A stretch of DNA of 64,000 nucleotides from Halomonas elongata (lineage in GTDB: Bacteria > Pseudomonadota > Gammaproteobacteria > Pseudomonadales > Halomonadaceae). Where the stretch lies: positions 1 to 64,000 of the forward strand of contig NZ_JAJQTQ010000011.1 of assembly GCF_029081005.1 (NCBI RefSeq), written 5' to 3'. Shown here piece by piece: positions 1 through 8,353 of this stretch. The position numbers were made by a program, and so were the translations under genes. The notes beneath the pieces are model-generated. The model ran no database searches, was not told the origin of the DNA, and saw only the letters and a program-made list of their open reading frames with translations. The first letter of the stretch is position 1, and each line of letters opens with the position of its first letter.

Positions 1-77
1 TTCCAGCTTCCAGCTTCCAGCTTCCAGCTTCCAGCTTCCAGCTTCCAGCTTCCAGCTTCCAGCTTCCAGCTTCCAGC
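1..77. repeat. Heptanucleotide tandem array (TTCCAGC)x11
   Basis: Eleven uninterrupted copies of TTCCAGC run from the first base of the window and stop 2 bases before the tatD start codon, so the array may continue to the left. The unit is 7 bases, and no reading frame on either strand contains a stop codon: the plus strand reads as a repeating F-Q-L-P-A-S-S heptapeptide. Copy-number change would alter the tatD leader, or shift the frame of any gene reading through it. Confidence 0.97.
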
Positions 78-79
78 CT

Positions 80-910
80 ATGCTCATCGACGCCCATTGC
101 CATCTGGATTTCCCCGATTTCGACGCCGATCGCGAGGCGGTGCTGTCGCGTGCGCGGACGTCGGGCGTCGGGCATGTCGTGGTGCCGGGCACCCAGCGTC
201 GATACTGGGGTAGGGTGCTGGCGCTGAGCGAGCGAGGCGACCTCAGTGTCTGCCTGGGGCTGCATCCCTACTTCATGGACGATCACCAGGAAAGCGACGT
301 CGAGGCTTTGGCGGCGGCGCTGGATCGACATTCCGGGGTGGTGGCGCTGGGCGAGTGCGGCATTGATGCGCGCTTCGCCGATACCCTCGAGGCGCAATGG
401 CGGCTGTTCGATGCCCAGGTACGCCTGGCTCGACAGCGGCACCTGCCTCTGGTCATTCACTGCGTCCGTGCCAATGACCAGGTGGCCAAGCGTCTACGCC
501 AGCTGGCGCCGCCGACCGGCGGGCTGATCCATGCCTTCGCCGGTTCTCCCGAGCAGGCCTCGGCCTTTCGCCGGTTGGGATTCGTGGTAGGCCTGGGCGG
601 CGCCGTGACGCATGAGCGCGCCGGGCGGCTGCGTCGTGCCGTGGCGGCGTTGCCCGATGATGGCTATGTGCTGGAGACCGACAGCCCCGACATGCCGCTT
701 GCCGGCCATCGGGGCGAACGCAACGAGCCGGCGCGAGTGGCCGAGGTGTGCCGGGTCGTGGCCGAGCTTCGTGGCCAGCCCTTCGAGCGGGTGGCGGCGG
801 ACAGCTCGGCGACGGCGAACCGGCTATTCGGTCTGGACCGAGGGGGGCCGTTCAGTGCTTCTCCGCCAGTTGCTCCGGGTCGAGGCGCTCGAGGGGGTAG
901 GGAAGCTTGA
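80..910 (+). CDS. TatD family metal-dependent hydrolase
   Basis: A 276-residue TatD-type amidohydrolase/deoxyribonuclease. The N-terminus carries the metal-binding HxH (H6, H8); further ligands are E92 in GECGID, H127 in VIHC, H151 in IHAF and D201 in ETDSPD. The family acts in the cytoplasm and has been linked to 3'-5' exonuclease and DNA-repair roles; the substrate here is unknown. The start is fixed by the typical M-L-I-D-A-H-C-H opening. There is no visible Shine-Dalgarno because a heptamer array sits directly upstream. The last ~20 residues (Gly/Pro/Arg-rich) extend past the usual family end and overlap the 3' end of ygfZ on the other strand by 59 bases, so the tail may be a recent extension. 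Confidence 0.93.
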   Translation: MLIDAHCHLDFPDFDADREAVLSRARTSGVGHVVVPGTQRRYWGRVLALSERGDLSVCLGLHPYFMDDHQESDVEALAAALDRHSGVVALGECGIDARFADTLEAQWRLFDAQVRLARQRHLPLVIHCVRANDQVAKRLRQLAPPTGGLIHAFAGSPEQASAFRRLGFVVGLGGAVTHERAGRLRRAVAALPDDGYVLETDSPDMPLAGHRGERNEPARVAEVCRVVAELRGQPFERVAADSSATANRLFGLDRGGPFSASPPVAPGRGARGGREA

Positions 911-1889
911 GCAGCTTGAGCTTCTGGCCGGCGACGCTCAAGGGTTCGTTGGGCTCCCGGGTGCTCATCACCGCCAGGATCTCGGCTTGGCCATAGGCAT
1001 CCAGTTCGGCGCTGAGTACTTCACCGAGGCGCTTGTCGGCGGCGTCCATGATGGCGCTGCCCGGTTCGGGCAGGTGCTCCCCGTCGAGCTGGGCGCGCAT
1101 CAGGCGCTTCTTGACCTGGCCGCGGAAGTGCGCCCGTGCGACGACTTCCTGGCCGGTGTAGCAGCCCTTCTTGAAGCTGATGCCGCCAAGGGCTTCCCAG
1201 TTGATCATCTGCGGCAGGTAGCTGTCGCGCTGGCTGGCATCCAGCCAGACCAGCCCGGCCTGAATGTCGTGCAGGCGCCAGGCGGCGCTGTCGACCGGCG
1301 TGACCTGGGCGGCCAGTCGCGACCAGGTCGCTTCGACGCCTGACGTCGGCAGGCAGATCAGCAGGCGAGGAACCGGACCGGGATGTCCCACTACCTGGTA
1401 CTCATCCCGATCGGCCTGACGCCAGGCACCAGGCGGCGTCACATCCAGCAGGGCTTCGGCGACGGCGGGCGCTTCGTGACCGAACAGCCCGATCAGGGCG
1501 AGATCGTCGCGGGTCGTCAGCTCGACTTGATAGAAGGGCGCGAACTTGGCGAGATGCTCGGCGAGGGAAGCGACCAGTTCGTGGTGCGTCAACAGGCGAT
1601 AGTGGCCCGGGGCCACGTGCCACAGTTGCACGTTGGCCAGGACTCGCCCCTTGGGCGTGCAGAAGCACCCCAGCGGCGCGAACTCGCCGTCGACCAGCGA
1701 GAGCTGGGCGCTGGTCTGGCCCTGCAGGAAACGTTCGGCGCCGTCGCCCACGACATCGAGGATGCCGAGATGGATGAGGGGTGTCATTACCGGGCCATCC
1801 AGTGCCCGGCGAGCCGGCTTGGGGGTGTCGAAGACGACGCGCGCGCCGTCTTCGAGGCGACCGCCGGTTCGAGCGATCCAGTCGTTCAT
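852..1889 (-). CDS. ygfZ: YgfZ/GcvT-like folate-binding Fe-S cluster repair protein
   Basis: A 345-residue member of the YgfZ family, folate-dependent proteins that help maintain some Fe-S enzymes, including the tRNA thiotransferase MiaB. The signature K-G-C-Y-x-G-Q-E lies at about residues 241-248, with the key cysteine at 243. The chosen start (M-N-D-W-I-A-R) has an AAGGAT ribosome site 6 bases upstream. Another in-frame ATG at 1913 would add 8 residues but lacks a ribosome site, and the open frame runs further still. It converges on tatD with a 59-base antisense overlap. Confidence 0.92.
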   Translation of the reverse strand: MNDWIARTGGRLEDGARVVFDTPKPARRALDGPVMTPLIHLGILDVVGDGAERFLQGQTSAQLSLVDGEFAPLGCFCTPKGRVLANVQLWHVAPGHYRLLTHHELVASLAEHLAKFAPFYQVELTTRDDLALIGLFGHEAPAVAEALLDVTPPGAWRQADRDEYQVVGHPGPVPRLLICLPTSGVEATWSRLAAQVTPVDSAAWRLHDIQAGLVWLDASQRDSYLPQMINWEALGGISFKKGCYTGQEVVARAHFRGQVKKRLMRAQLDGEHLPEPGSAIMDAADKRLGEVLSAELDAYGQAEILAVMSTREPNEPLSVAGQKLKLLKLPYPLERLDPEQLAEKH

Positions 1890-2033
1890 GTCGGGATCCT
1901 TGTCATCAGCCATGCGCGGGATTCGAGATAGAGATGCGGGCGAGACGGCGGGAATGCAAGTGTCGCGGGCCAGTCGAACGGGCGTCATGCTAGACTCGAA
2001 GGCCAATGTTCGAAGGTCAATGGAGCCGGATAC

Positions 2034-2231
2034 ATGGCGCAGCTGTCCCTGGGGTTCAAGGGCGTCGAGAACGCCGATCAGGTCAATCGCATCACCACCG
2101 CCCTGATGATGCTGGATGGGGTCGAGAGTGTCGAGGTGGGGCGCCATGGTGCCGACGTGGATGGCAATGTGCGTCGCCAGGCACTGATCGAGGCGATCCA
2201 GGCGCTCGGTCTGGGCATCGAGGTATCCTGA
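2034..2231 (+). CDS. Small HMA-like (ferredoxin-fold) protein without CxxC
   Basis: A 65-residue protein with the alternating hydrophobic pattern and the G-V-E-S-V-E-V turn of heavy-metal-associated domains. The loop that normally carries CxxC reads G-F-K-G-V-E-N and the protein has no cysteine, so copper chaperoning by the usual mechanism is unlikely. A GGAG lies about 8 bases before the ATG. The stop codon is followed immediately by the ATG of the OsmC-family gene, so the two are probably translationally coupled. The gene is divergent from ygfZ. The fold assignment is an inference from pattern; the role is unknown. Confidence 0.75.
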   Translation: MAQLSLGFKGVENADQVNRITTALMMLDGVESVEVGRHGADVDGNVRRQALIEAIQALGLGIEVS

Positions 2232-2636
2232 ATGAGCATACGACTACGCAGCGAGCGAGACGGCCAATTGCGCGAGCGGGCCACCATCGACGGCTTCGAG
2301 GACCTGCTCGTCGATGTGCCCGAGGCATATGGCGGCGATGGCCTGGCGCCGGATCCCCATGACTATTTCGATCTCTCCCTGGGGGCCTGCAAGGCGATCA
2401 CTGCCCGAATGTATGCACGACGCAAGGGCTGGCCCCTGGAGAGCGTCGAGGTGACGGTCAGCCGCGATGAACGTGACGAGGCCAGGGGGGTCTATCGCCT
2501 CGAGGTCATCATGAGCTTTCATGGTGACCTGGACGAGACGCAGCGAGAGCGGCTCGAGGAAATCAGCGACAAATGCCCGATCCATCGTCTGATGACGACG
2601 TCCGAGGTCGAGATCACGACGCGTCGCTCGTCATGA
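2232..2636 (+). CDS. OsmC/Ohr family protein
   Basis: A 134-residue OsmC-superfamily protein, of the type that reduces organic hydroperoxides through paired cysteines. The two family cysteines are visible, one in the helix motif G-A-C-K-A-I at about residue 53 and one in D-K-C-P-I-H-R at about residue 117, so a thiol peroxidase role is chemically possible. The start ATG directly abuts the stop of the preceding small HMA-like gene (TGAATG), indicating a two-gene operon. Which OsmC subgroup it belongs to (Ohr, OsmC or YhfA-like) cannot be settled by eye. Confidence 0.9.
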   Translation: MSIRLRSERDGQLRERATIDGFEDLLVDVPEAYGGDGLAPDPHDYFDLSLGACKAITARMYARRKGWPLESVEVTVSRDERDEARGVYRLEVIMSFHGDLDETQRERLEEISDKCPIHRLMTTSEVEITTRRSS

Positions 2637-2723
2637 CGGGATTCCTCGATCGTCATGGGGCCCGGTCATCATGGGGCGAAACGCCCGCCTGACCCGGGGT
2701 ATTCGACATAGCAGGGAGAACCG

Positions 2724-4745
2724 ATGAGCAAGCCGTTTCGTCTGGAATCGAAGTTCAAGCCCGCCGGGGACCAACCCGCGGCCATCGACGGCCTGGTCAA
2801 TGGTCTCGAGGCCGGCCTGGCCCACCAGACGCTGCTGGGCGTGACCGGGTCGGGGAAGACCTTCACCATGGCCAACGTCGTCGAGCGCCTGCAGCGACCG
2901 ACCATCGTCATGGCGCCGAACAAGACGCTGGCCGCCCAGCTCTACGGCGAGTTCAAATCGTTCTTTCCCGAAAACGCCGTCGAATACTTCGTTTCCTACT
3001 ACGACTATTATCAGCCCGAGGCCTATGTGCCTTCCTCGGACACCTTCATCGAGAAGGATGCCTCGATCAACGACCATATCGAGCAGATGCGGCTGTCCGC
3101 CACCAAGGCGCTGCTCGAGCGTCGTGATGCGCTGATCGTGGTCTCGGTGTCGGCGATCTATGGCCTCGGTGATCCGGACCTCTATCTGAAGATGCGCCTG
3201 CACTTCAATCGTGGCGAACTGATCGACCAGCGTGCCTTCCTGCGGCGCCTGGCCGAACTCCAGTACACCCGCAACGATATGGACTTCAAGCGAGGGACCT
3301 ATCGGGTACGCGGTGATGTCATCGATATCTTCCCGGCGGATGCCGAAGACGAGGCGGTGCGGGTCGAGCTGTTCGACGACGAGATCGACCAGATCAGCCT
3401 GTTCGATCCGTTGACCGGCGAAGTGCGGGGCAAGGTGCCGCGCATGACCATCTATCCCAAGACGCACTACGTGACCCCGCGGGAAACCATCATGGGGGCC
3501 ATCGATTCGATCAAGGAGGAACTGGCCGAGCGCCTGGCCTGGATGCGGCAGCACGACAAGCTGGTCGAGGCTCAGCGACTCGAGCAGCGCTCGCTCTACG
3601 ACATCGAGATGATGCTGGAGCTCGGTTACTGCAATGGCATCGAGAACTACTCCCGCTATCTGTCGGGGCGGGCGCCCGGCGAGCCGCCGCCCACTTTCTT
3701 CGATTACCTGCCGGCGGATGCCCTGCTGTTCATCGACGAGTCCCACGTCAGCGTCCCCCAGGTCGGGGGCATGTACAAAGGCGACCGCTCGCGCAAGGAA
3801 ACGCTGGTGGAATATGGTTTCCGGCTGCCCTCGGCGCTGGACAACCGGCCCATGACCTTCCAGGAATGGGAGCGCATCTGTCCTCAGGCGGTCTTCGTCT
3901 CGGCCACGCCCGGCCCCTACGAGGCTGAACATGCCGGGCAGGTGGTGGAACAGGTGGTGCGTCCCACCGGGCTGCTCGATCCCGAGATCGAGGTGCGTCC
4001 GGCCTCGACCCAGGTCGACGACCTGCTGTCGGAGGTGCGAGCGCGCAGTGCGGTGGAAGAGCGCGTCCTGGTCACCACCCTGACCAAGCGCATGGCCGAG
4101 GACCTCACCGAATACCTGGATGAGCACGATGTCAGGGTGCGATACCTGCACTCGGACATCGATACCGTGGAGCGCGTGGAGATCATCCGCGACCTCAGGC
4201 TCGGCAAGTTCGATGTCCTGGTGGGGATCAACCTGTTGCGCGAGGGCCTGGACATTCCCGAGGTGTCGCTGGTGGCGATACTCGATGCCGACAAGGAAGG
4301 GTTCCTGCGCAACGAGCGTTCGCTGATTCAGACCATCGGCCGGGCAGCGCGCAATGCCCATGGCAAGGCAGTGCTCTACGGCGACCGGGTCACCGATTCC
4401 ATGCGTCGTGCCATCGACGAGACCGAGCGTCGACGTACCAAGCAGCTTGCCCACAACGAGGAACATGGCATCACGCCCGAGACGGTGTCCCGTTCGGTGG
4501 CGGATATCCTCGAGTCGGCCGAGGCCCCGGGACGCAAGGGCAAGGGCCGCAAGAGCGAGCGCAAGGTGGCTGAGGGCTCGGCGATCTACGATCCCGATTC
4601 ACTGTCGCCGGCGGAGATGCAGAAGGAACTGACACGCCTGGAAGACGCCATGGTCGAGGCGGCGCAGAACCTCGAGTTCGAGCAGGCGGCGCGGTTGCGG
4701 GATCGCCTGCATGAGCTCAAGGAACGCCAACTGGCAGTGGGTTGA
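2724..4745 (+). CDS. uvrB: Excinuclease ABC subunit B
   Basis: A full-length 673-residue UvrB, the DNA-loading helicase-like subunit of nucleotide excision repair that receives damaged DNA from UvrA and recruits UvrC. The Walker A motif G-V-T-G-S-G-K-T is at residues 39-46. The tyrosine-rich beta-hairpin (Y-Y-D-Y-Y-Q-P-E) near residues 92-102 clamps DNA, the Walker B-type D-E-S-H lies near residue 340, and helicase motifs V/VI ([15 protein letters not shown]) follow. A C-terminal UVR helical hairpin closes the protein. The ribosome site GGGAGA precedes the ATG. No LexA-type site was recognised upstream. Confidence 0.98.
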   Translation: MSKPFRLESKFKPAGDQPAAIDGLVNGLEAGLAHQTLLGVTGSGKTFTMANVVERLQRPTIVMAPNKTLAAQLYGEFKSFFPENAVEYFVSYYDYYQPEAYVPSSDTFIEKDASINDHIEQMRLSATKALLERRDALIVVSVSAIYGLGDPDLYLKMRLHFNRGELIDQRAFLRRLAELQYTRNDMDFKRGTYRVRGDVIDIFPADAEDEAVRVELFDDEIDQISLFDPLTGEVRGKVPRMTIYPKTHYVTPRETIMGAIDSIKEELAERLAWMRQHDKLVEAQRLEQRSLYDIEMMLELGYCNGIENYSRYLSGRAPGEPPPTFFDYLPADALLFIDESHVSVPQVGGMYKGDRSRKETLVEYGFRLPSALDNRPMTFQEWERICPQAVFVSATPGPYEAEHAGQVVEQVVRPTGLLDPEIEVRPASTQVDDLLSEVRARSAVEERVLVTTLTKRMAEDLTEYLDEHDVRVRYLHSDIDTVERVEIIRDLRLGKFDVLVGINLLREGLDIPEVSLVAILDADKEGFLRNERSLIQTIGRAARNAHGKAVLYGDRVTDSMRRAIDETERRRTKQLAHNEEHGITPETVSRSVADILESAEAPGRKGKGRKSERKVAEGSAIYDPDSLSPAEMQKELTRLEDAMVEAAQNLEFEQAARLRDRLHELKERQLAVG

Positions 4746-4770
4746 GTCCGAGGCTGACGCGTTCTCTATG

Positions 4771-4818
4771 TTTTATACCGTTATCTTCGAGGCTCCAACC
4801 TGGGACGGCTGAGCCTCG
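4771..4818. promoter_or_regulatory. AT-rich 17-mer shared with 15386, followed by inverted repeat
   Basis: TTTTATACCGTTATCTT at 4771-4787 recurs exactly at 15386-15402, upstream of the ribokinase gene. It is followed at once by an inverted repeat, CGAGGCTC (4788-4795) and GAGCCTCG (4811-4818) with a 15-base loop. The position just downstream of uvrB would suit a terminator, but no T-tract follows. The function is not established. Confidence 0.4.
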
Positions 4819-4905
4819 AGAACACATTCAGCACCATGCCTCGGGCGCGAGCGGGGCGGAGCGTCCGGCCTCCCGGCTGGAGCCGATGATTCCGCCGGTG
4901 TCAAG

Positions 4906-4935
4906 CTGCCGGAAAGAAAGCGGTTGCGGTATGAT
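4906..4935 (+). promoter_or_regulatory. Candidate sigma-70 promoter for fumarase
   Basis: TATGAT at 4930-4935 is a good -10 element, preceded by the weak -35-like CTGCCG at 4906-4911 with an 18-base spacer. The fumarase start lies 82 bases downstream. The -10 match is convincing; the -35 is not. Confidence 0.45.
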
Positions 4936-5016
4936 GGGCGTTCCTTGAAGCCCGCCGCCGGCGTTTCGGGTCGGTAAAGAAGCGGGCGCGTCGACCCACA
5001 AAGGAGCGACTTGCTC

Positions 5017-6522
5017 ATGACCGTGATTCGCCAGGACGACCTCATTCAGAGTGTCGCCGACGCCCTGCAGTATATCTCCTACTACCATCCCAAGGATTTC
5101 ATCGACGCCATGGCGGAGGCCTACGAGCGGGAAGAGAATCCCGCAGCCCGGGATGCCATCGCCCAGATCCTGATCAATTCCCGGATGTGCGCCACCGGGC
5201 ATCGCCCGATCTGTCAGGACACCGGCATCGTCACCGTCTTCGTCCATGTCGGCATGAACGTGCGCTTCGAGACGGACATGAGCCTCGACGACATGATCAA
5301 CGAGGGCGTGCGCCGGGCCTACCTGCTGCCGGATAACATTCTGCGCGCCTCGGTGCTGGCCGATCCCGACGGCAAGCGTCAGAACACCCGTGACAACACC
5401 CCGGCTGTGATCCATCACAAGCTGGTGCCCGGCGACACTGTGGAAGTGCATGTGGCGGCCAAGGGCGGCGGGAGCGAGGCCAAGTCCAAGTTCGCCATGC
5501 TCAACCCCTCCGACAACGTGGTCGACTGGGTGCTCGAGCAGTTGCCGAAGATGGGCGCCGGCTGGTGCCCGCCGGGGATGCTGGGCATCGGCATCGGCGG
5601 AACCGCCGAGAAGGCCATGGAGCTGGCCAAGGAGTCGTTGCTGGATCCCATCGATATCCAGGATCTTCAGGCGCGCGGGGCATCGAACCGCGCCGAGGAG
5701 TTGCGTCTCGAGCTCTACGACAAGGTCAACCGGTCCGGTATCGGCGCCCAGGGACTGGGTGGCTTGACCACGGTGCTGGACATCAAGGTCAAGGACTATC
5801 CGACCCACGCCGCCAACAAGCCGGTGGCGATCATTCCCAACTGTGCGGCGACGCGTCACGCCCACTTCACCCTGGATGGCTCCGGTGCGGCGGCGCTGCC
5901 GGCGCCCAGGCTGGAAGATTGGCCGGAGATCGCCCGCGAGGCCGGCGACAACGTCAAGCGCGTTGACCTCGACGCGATTACCGCCGAAGAGATCCGCTCC
6001 TGGCAGCCCGGGGATACTCTGCTGCTCAACGGCAAGCTGCTGACCGGTCGCGATGCCGCGCACAAGCGCATGGTCGACATGATCGCCAAGGGCGAATCGC
6101 TGCCCGTGGACCTGAAGGGGCGCTTCATCTACTACGTGGGACCGGTGGATCCGATCGGCGATGAGGTCGTCGGCCCGGCGGGACCGACCACCGCGACCCG
6201 GATGGACAAGTTCACGCGGACCATGCTGGAGCAGACCGGCCTGCTGGGCATGGTCGGCAAGGCCGAGCGCGGCGAGGCGGCCATCGAGGCGATTCGCGAT
6301 AACCAGGCCGTCTATCTGATGGCGGTCGGAGGGTCTGCCTACCTGGTGGCCCAGGCGATCAAGCAGGCACGTATCGTCGGCTTCGAGGACCTCGGCATGG
6401 AAGCGATCTATGAATTCGAGGTCGAGGACATGCCGGTCACCGTGGCAGTGGACAGTGCGGGGACGTCGGTACACCAGACCGGGCCGGCGAAGTGGAAGGA
6501 AATCATCGCCGAGCGTGCTTGA
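5017..6522 (+). CDS. Class I (iron-sulfur) fumarate hydratase
   Basis: A 501-residue class I fumarase that interconverts fumarate and malate in the TCA cycle through an oxygen-sensitive [4Fe-4S] cluster. The N-terminal alpha domain carries the family motif R-P-I-C-Q-D-T-G near residues 66-73, with a cluster-type cysteine; the C-terminal beta domain has the conserved G-P-A-G-P-T-T-A-T-R segment. ATG at 5017 is preferred over the in-frame TTG at 5011 because AAGGAG at 5001-5006 gives workable spacing. The gene is transcribed alone. Class I enzymes are usually iron-dependent and superoxide-sensitive, which is relevant given the oxidative-defence genes elsewhere in the window. Confidence 0.95.
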   Translation: MTVIRQDDLIQSVADALQYISYYHPKDFIDAMAEAYEREENPAARDAIAQILINSRMCATGHRPICQDTGIVTVFVHVGMNVRFETDMSLDDMINEGVRRAYLLPDNILRASVLADPDGKRQNTRDNTPAVIHHKLVPGDTVEVHVAAKGGGSEAKSKFAMLNPSDNVVDWVLEQLPKMGAGWCPPGMLGIGIGGTAEKAMELAKESLLDPIDIQDLQARGASNRAEELRLELYDKVNRSGIGAQGLGGLTTVLDIKVKDYPTHAANKPVAIIPNCAATRHAHFTLDGSGAAALPAPRLEDWPEIAREAGDNVKRVDLDAITAEEIRSWQPGDTLLLNGKLLTGRDAAHKRMVDMIAKGESLPVDLKGRFIYYVGPVDPIGDEVVGPAGPTTATRMDKFTRTMLEQTGLLGMVGKAERGEAAIEAIRDNQAVYLMAVGGSAYLVAQAIKQARIVGFEDLGMEAIYEFEVEDMPVTVAVDSAGTSVHQTGPAKWKEIIAERA

Positions 6523-6538
6523 TGCCATGGCCTGTGGT

Positions 6539-6561
6539 GACCATCGCCCCTGGTGATGGTC
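6539..6561 (+). terminator. Weak hairpin after fumarase
   Basis: GACCATC (6539-6545) pairs with GATGGTC (6555-6561) 16 bases after the fumarase stop. There is no T-run, so termination activity is uncertain. Confidence 0.35.
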
Positions 6562-6722
6562 CAGGGCTATCTCCGTCAAGCGTTGTCGCTCGGGCTGATC
6601 CGTCGACCGGCCTGCGAGGGGGCGCTGTGCCCCCTTCCAGAGCGCTGCCGATGCCATGAATGGCATCGGACCCTCTCTTCGGCCTGTCCACGGCGCCCCT
6701 CGCCAGATCCAACTGCGGTAGC
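6562..6722. repeat. Dispersed ~160-bp intergenic repeat, copy A
   Basis: This 161-base block matches 61524-61685 in the same orientation at roughly nine in ten positions by eye, with one single-base length difference near the middle. It contains a perfect 10-bp inverted repeat, CCGATGCCAT / ATGGCATCGG (6648-6669, 2-base loop), which is conserved in the other copy although the loop bases differ. No open frame is shared. The 309-base stretch 6523-6831 holds this element, a 7-bp hairpin CCCCGCC/GGCGGGG further right, and no other gene. Confidence 0.85.
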
Positions 6723-6831
6723 CTTGGGTGACGGCCCCGCCTGCTGGCGGGGTCGGCGTCGTGACGCGTATGCTATGGCCCGTCGATCTTCGACGACGCG
6801 CGTCTTATCCCACCGAGAAGGCAGTGATCCT

Positions 6832-8250
6832 ATGGCCTCCTGGCTGTTCGGCATGTTGATTCTGGCGACCCATGTGCTCGGTATCCTCTCGGCGGTGCAG
6901 GCCTTGATGTCCAGTCGCACTTCACAGGGGGCCATCGCCTGGATCATTTCGCTGGTCACTGTGCCCTATCTGGCGGTGCCGGCCTACTGGGTATTCGGCA
7001 GGCCGAGGTTCTATGGTTATGTATCGGCGCGTGGGGAGCGGGATTCCGTATTGCGTCGGGTGCTGGCGCGTTATCGCGATCTGATGGAGCCCTACCTGGC
7101 CGGGGCCAAGGAAGCCGACGTGCTGGCCGTGGAAAAGCTGGCGATGATGCCGCTGACCAGCGGCAATCGCACCGAGCTGCTGGTGGATGGCGAGGCGACC
7201 TTCGAGAGCCTGTTTGCGGGAATCGACAGGGCCGAGTGCTATATCCTCGTGCAGTTCTTCATCGTGCGCGACGATGCCCTGGGGCTCAAGTTCAAGCATC
7301 GCCTGCAAGAGGCTGCCGAAAGGGATGTGCGCGTCTATTTTCTCTATGACGAGATCGGGTGCCACAAGCTGCCGGAGCGCTATCTGCGCGATCTGCACGA
7401 AGCCGGGGTGGCGGTCAGTGCCTTCCACTCGTCCCGGGGACTGCGCCATCGTTTTCAACTGAACTTCCGCAATCACCGCAAGATCCTGGTGGTCGACGGT
7501 CGCGAAGGTTGGGTCGGGGGATTCAACGTCGGTGTCGAGTACCTGGGTCAGCATCCGCGGCACGGCCATTGGCGCGATACCCATCTGCGCCTGGTGGGGC
7601 CCAGTGTGCTGGGGCTTCAGGAAGCCTTCTGGGAGGACTGGCACTGGGCGACGGGGGAAGTGATCGGCCTGGCCTGGACGCCGCAGGTCACCTGCGAGGA
7701 GAGTCAGAACGTGGTGATCGTGCCCTCGGGGCCGGCGGATCCGCAGGAAACCGCCAGCCTGCTGGTGCAGCATGCCATCCACAGCGCCCATGAGCGGCTC
7801 TGGGTGACGAGCCCCTATTTCGTGCCGGACCACAGCGTCCAGGATGCCCTGCGACTGGCCGCCATGCGCGGGGTGGATGTGCGTATCATGATACCGGAAC
7901 GACCGGATCATCTACTGGTCTTCCTCTCGGCGTTCTCCTTCCTGCCGGACATGCTGCGTGCCGGGGTCAAGGTGTATCGCTACCAGCCGGGTTTCCTGCA
8001 CCAGAAGGTCATCCTGATCGACGATGTCGCGGCCAGCGTCGGTACCGTGAATCTCGACAATCGCTCCTTCCGGCTCAATTTCGAGATCACCGCGGTGGTG
8101 CCGGATCGGCAATTCGCTGCCGAGGTGCACGACATGCTGGTACGCGACTTCGCTGTCTGTCGAGACGTCACGCTCGAGGAGATCGAGTCCCGGGCATTGT
8201 GGCGCAAGTTGCTGTCTCGGGCCGCTTATCTTCTCGCTCCCGTGCAGTGA
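6832..8250 (+). CDS. cls: Cardiolipin synthase (phospholipase D family)
   Basis: A 472-residue inner-membrane enzyme that condenses phosphatidylglycerol into cardiolipin. Two hydrophobic segments occupy roughly residues 1-55. The two PLD active-site motifs are present: N-H-R-K-I-L-V-V-D-G near residue 220 and H-Q-K-V-I-L-I-D-D near residue 390, each followed by the expected G-x-x-N-x-D/N segment. The frame is open upstream to 6553, but the ATG at 6832 begins the hydrophobic N-terminus typical of ClsA, and the upstream part is the dispersed repeat. The ribosome site is weak (GAAGGC). Cardiolipin levels matter for envelope behaviour at high salinity in halophiles, which is background rather than evidence from this gene. 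Confidence 0.94.
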   Translation: MASWLFGMLILATHVLGILSAVQALMSSRTSQGAIAWIISLVTVPYLAVPAYWVFGRPRFYGYVSARGERDSVLRRVLARYRDLMEPYLAGAKEADVLAVEKLAMMPLTSGNRTELLVDGEATFESLFAGIDRAECYILVQFFIVRDDALGLKFKHRLQEAAERDVRVYFLYDEIGCHKLPERYLRDLHEAGVAVSAFHSSRGLRHRFQLNFRNHRKILVVDGREGWVGGFNVGVEYLGQHPRHGHWRDTHLRLVGPSVLGLQEAFWEDWHWATGEVIGLAWTPQVTCEESQNVVIVPSGPADPQETASLLVQHAIHSAHERLWVTSPYFVPDHSVQDALRLAAMRGVDVRIMIPERPDHLLVFLSAFSFLPDMLRAGVKVYRYQPGFLHQKVILIDDVAASVGTVNLDNRSFRLNFEITAVVPDRQFAAEVHDMLVRDFAVCRDVTLEEIESRALWRKLLSRAAYLLAPVQ

Positions 8251-8353
8251 TTCGCTTGGGATGAGCGGGTAGCTGCGGTAAATTACGCTCACGCCGAACG
8301 TATCGATCGACTCCGGGAGTGAGTCGTCCATGCATCAATGACCAGGAGTCGTG

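Noticed and set aside
1..77. CRISPR array at the left edge
   Set aside because: The units are 7 bases with no spacers, so it is a simple tandem repeat.
2631..4466. 611-codon open frame on the minus strand
   Set aside because: It lies wholly over uvrB, whose plus-strand product is unmistakable. The minus frame is open because of GC-rich codon bias, and its translation has no recognisable domain.
4828..6666. 612-codon open frame on the minus strand
   Set aside because: Antisense to fumarase; no domain, and it runs through intergenic sequence and the dispersed repeat.
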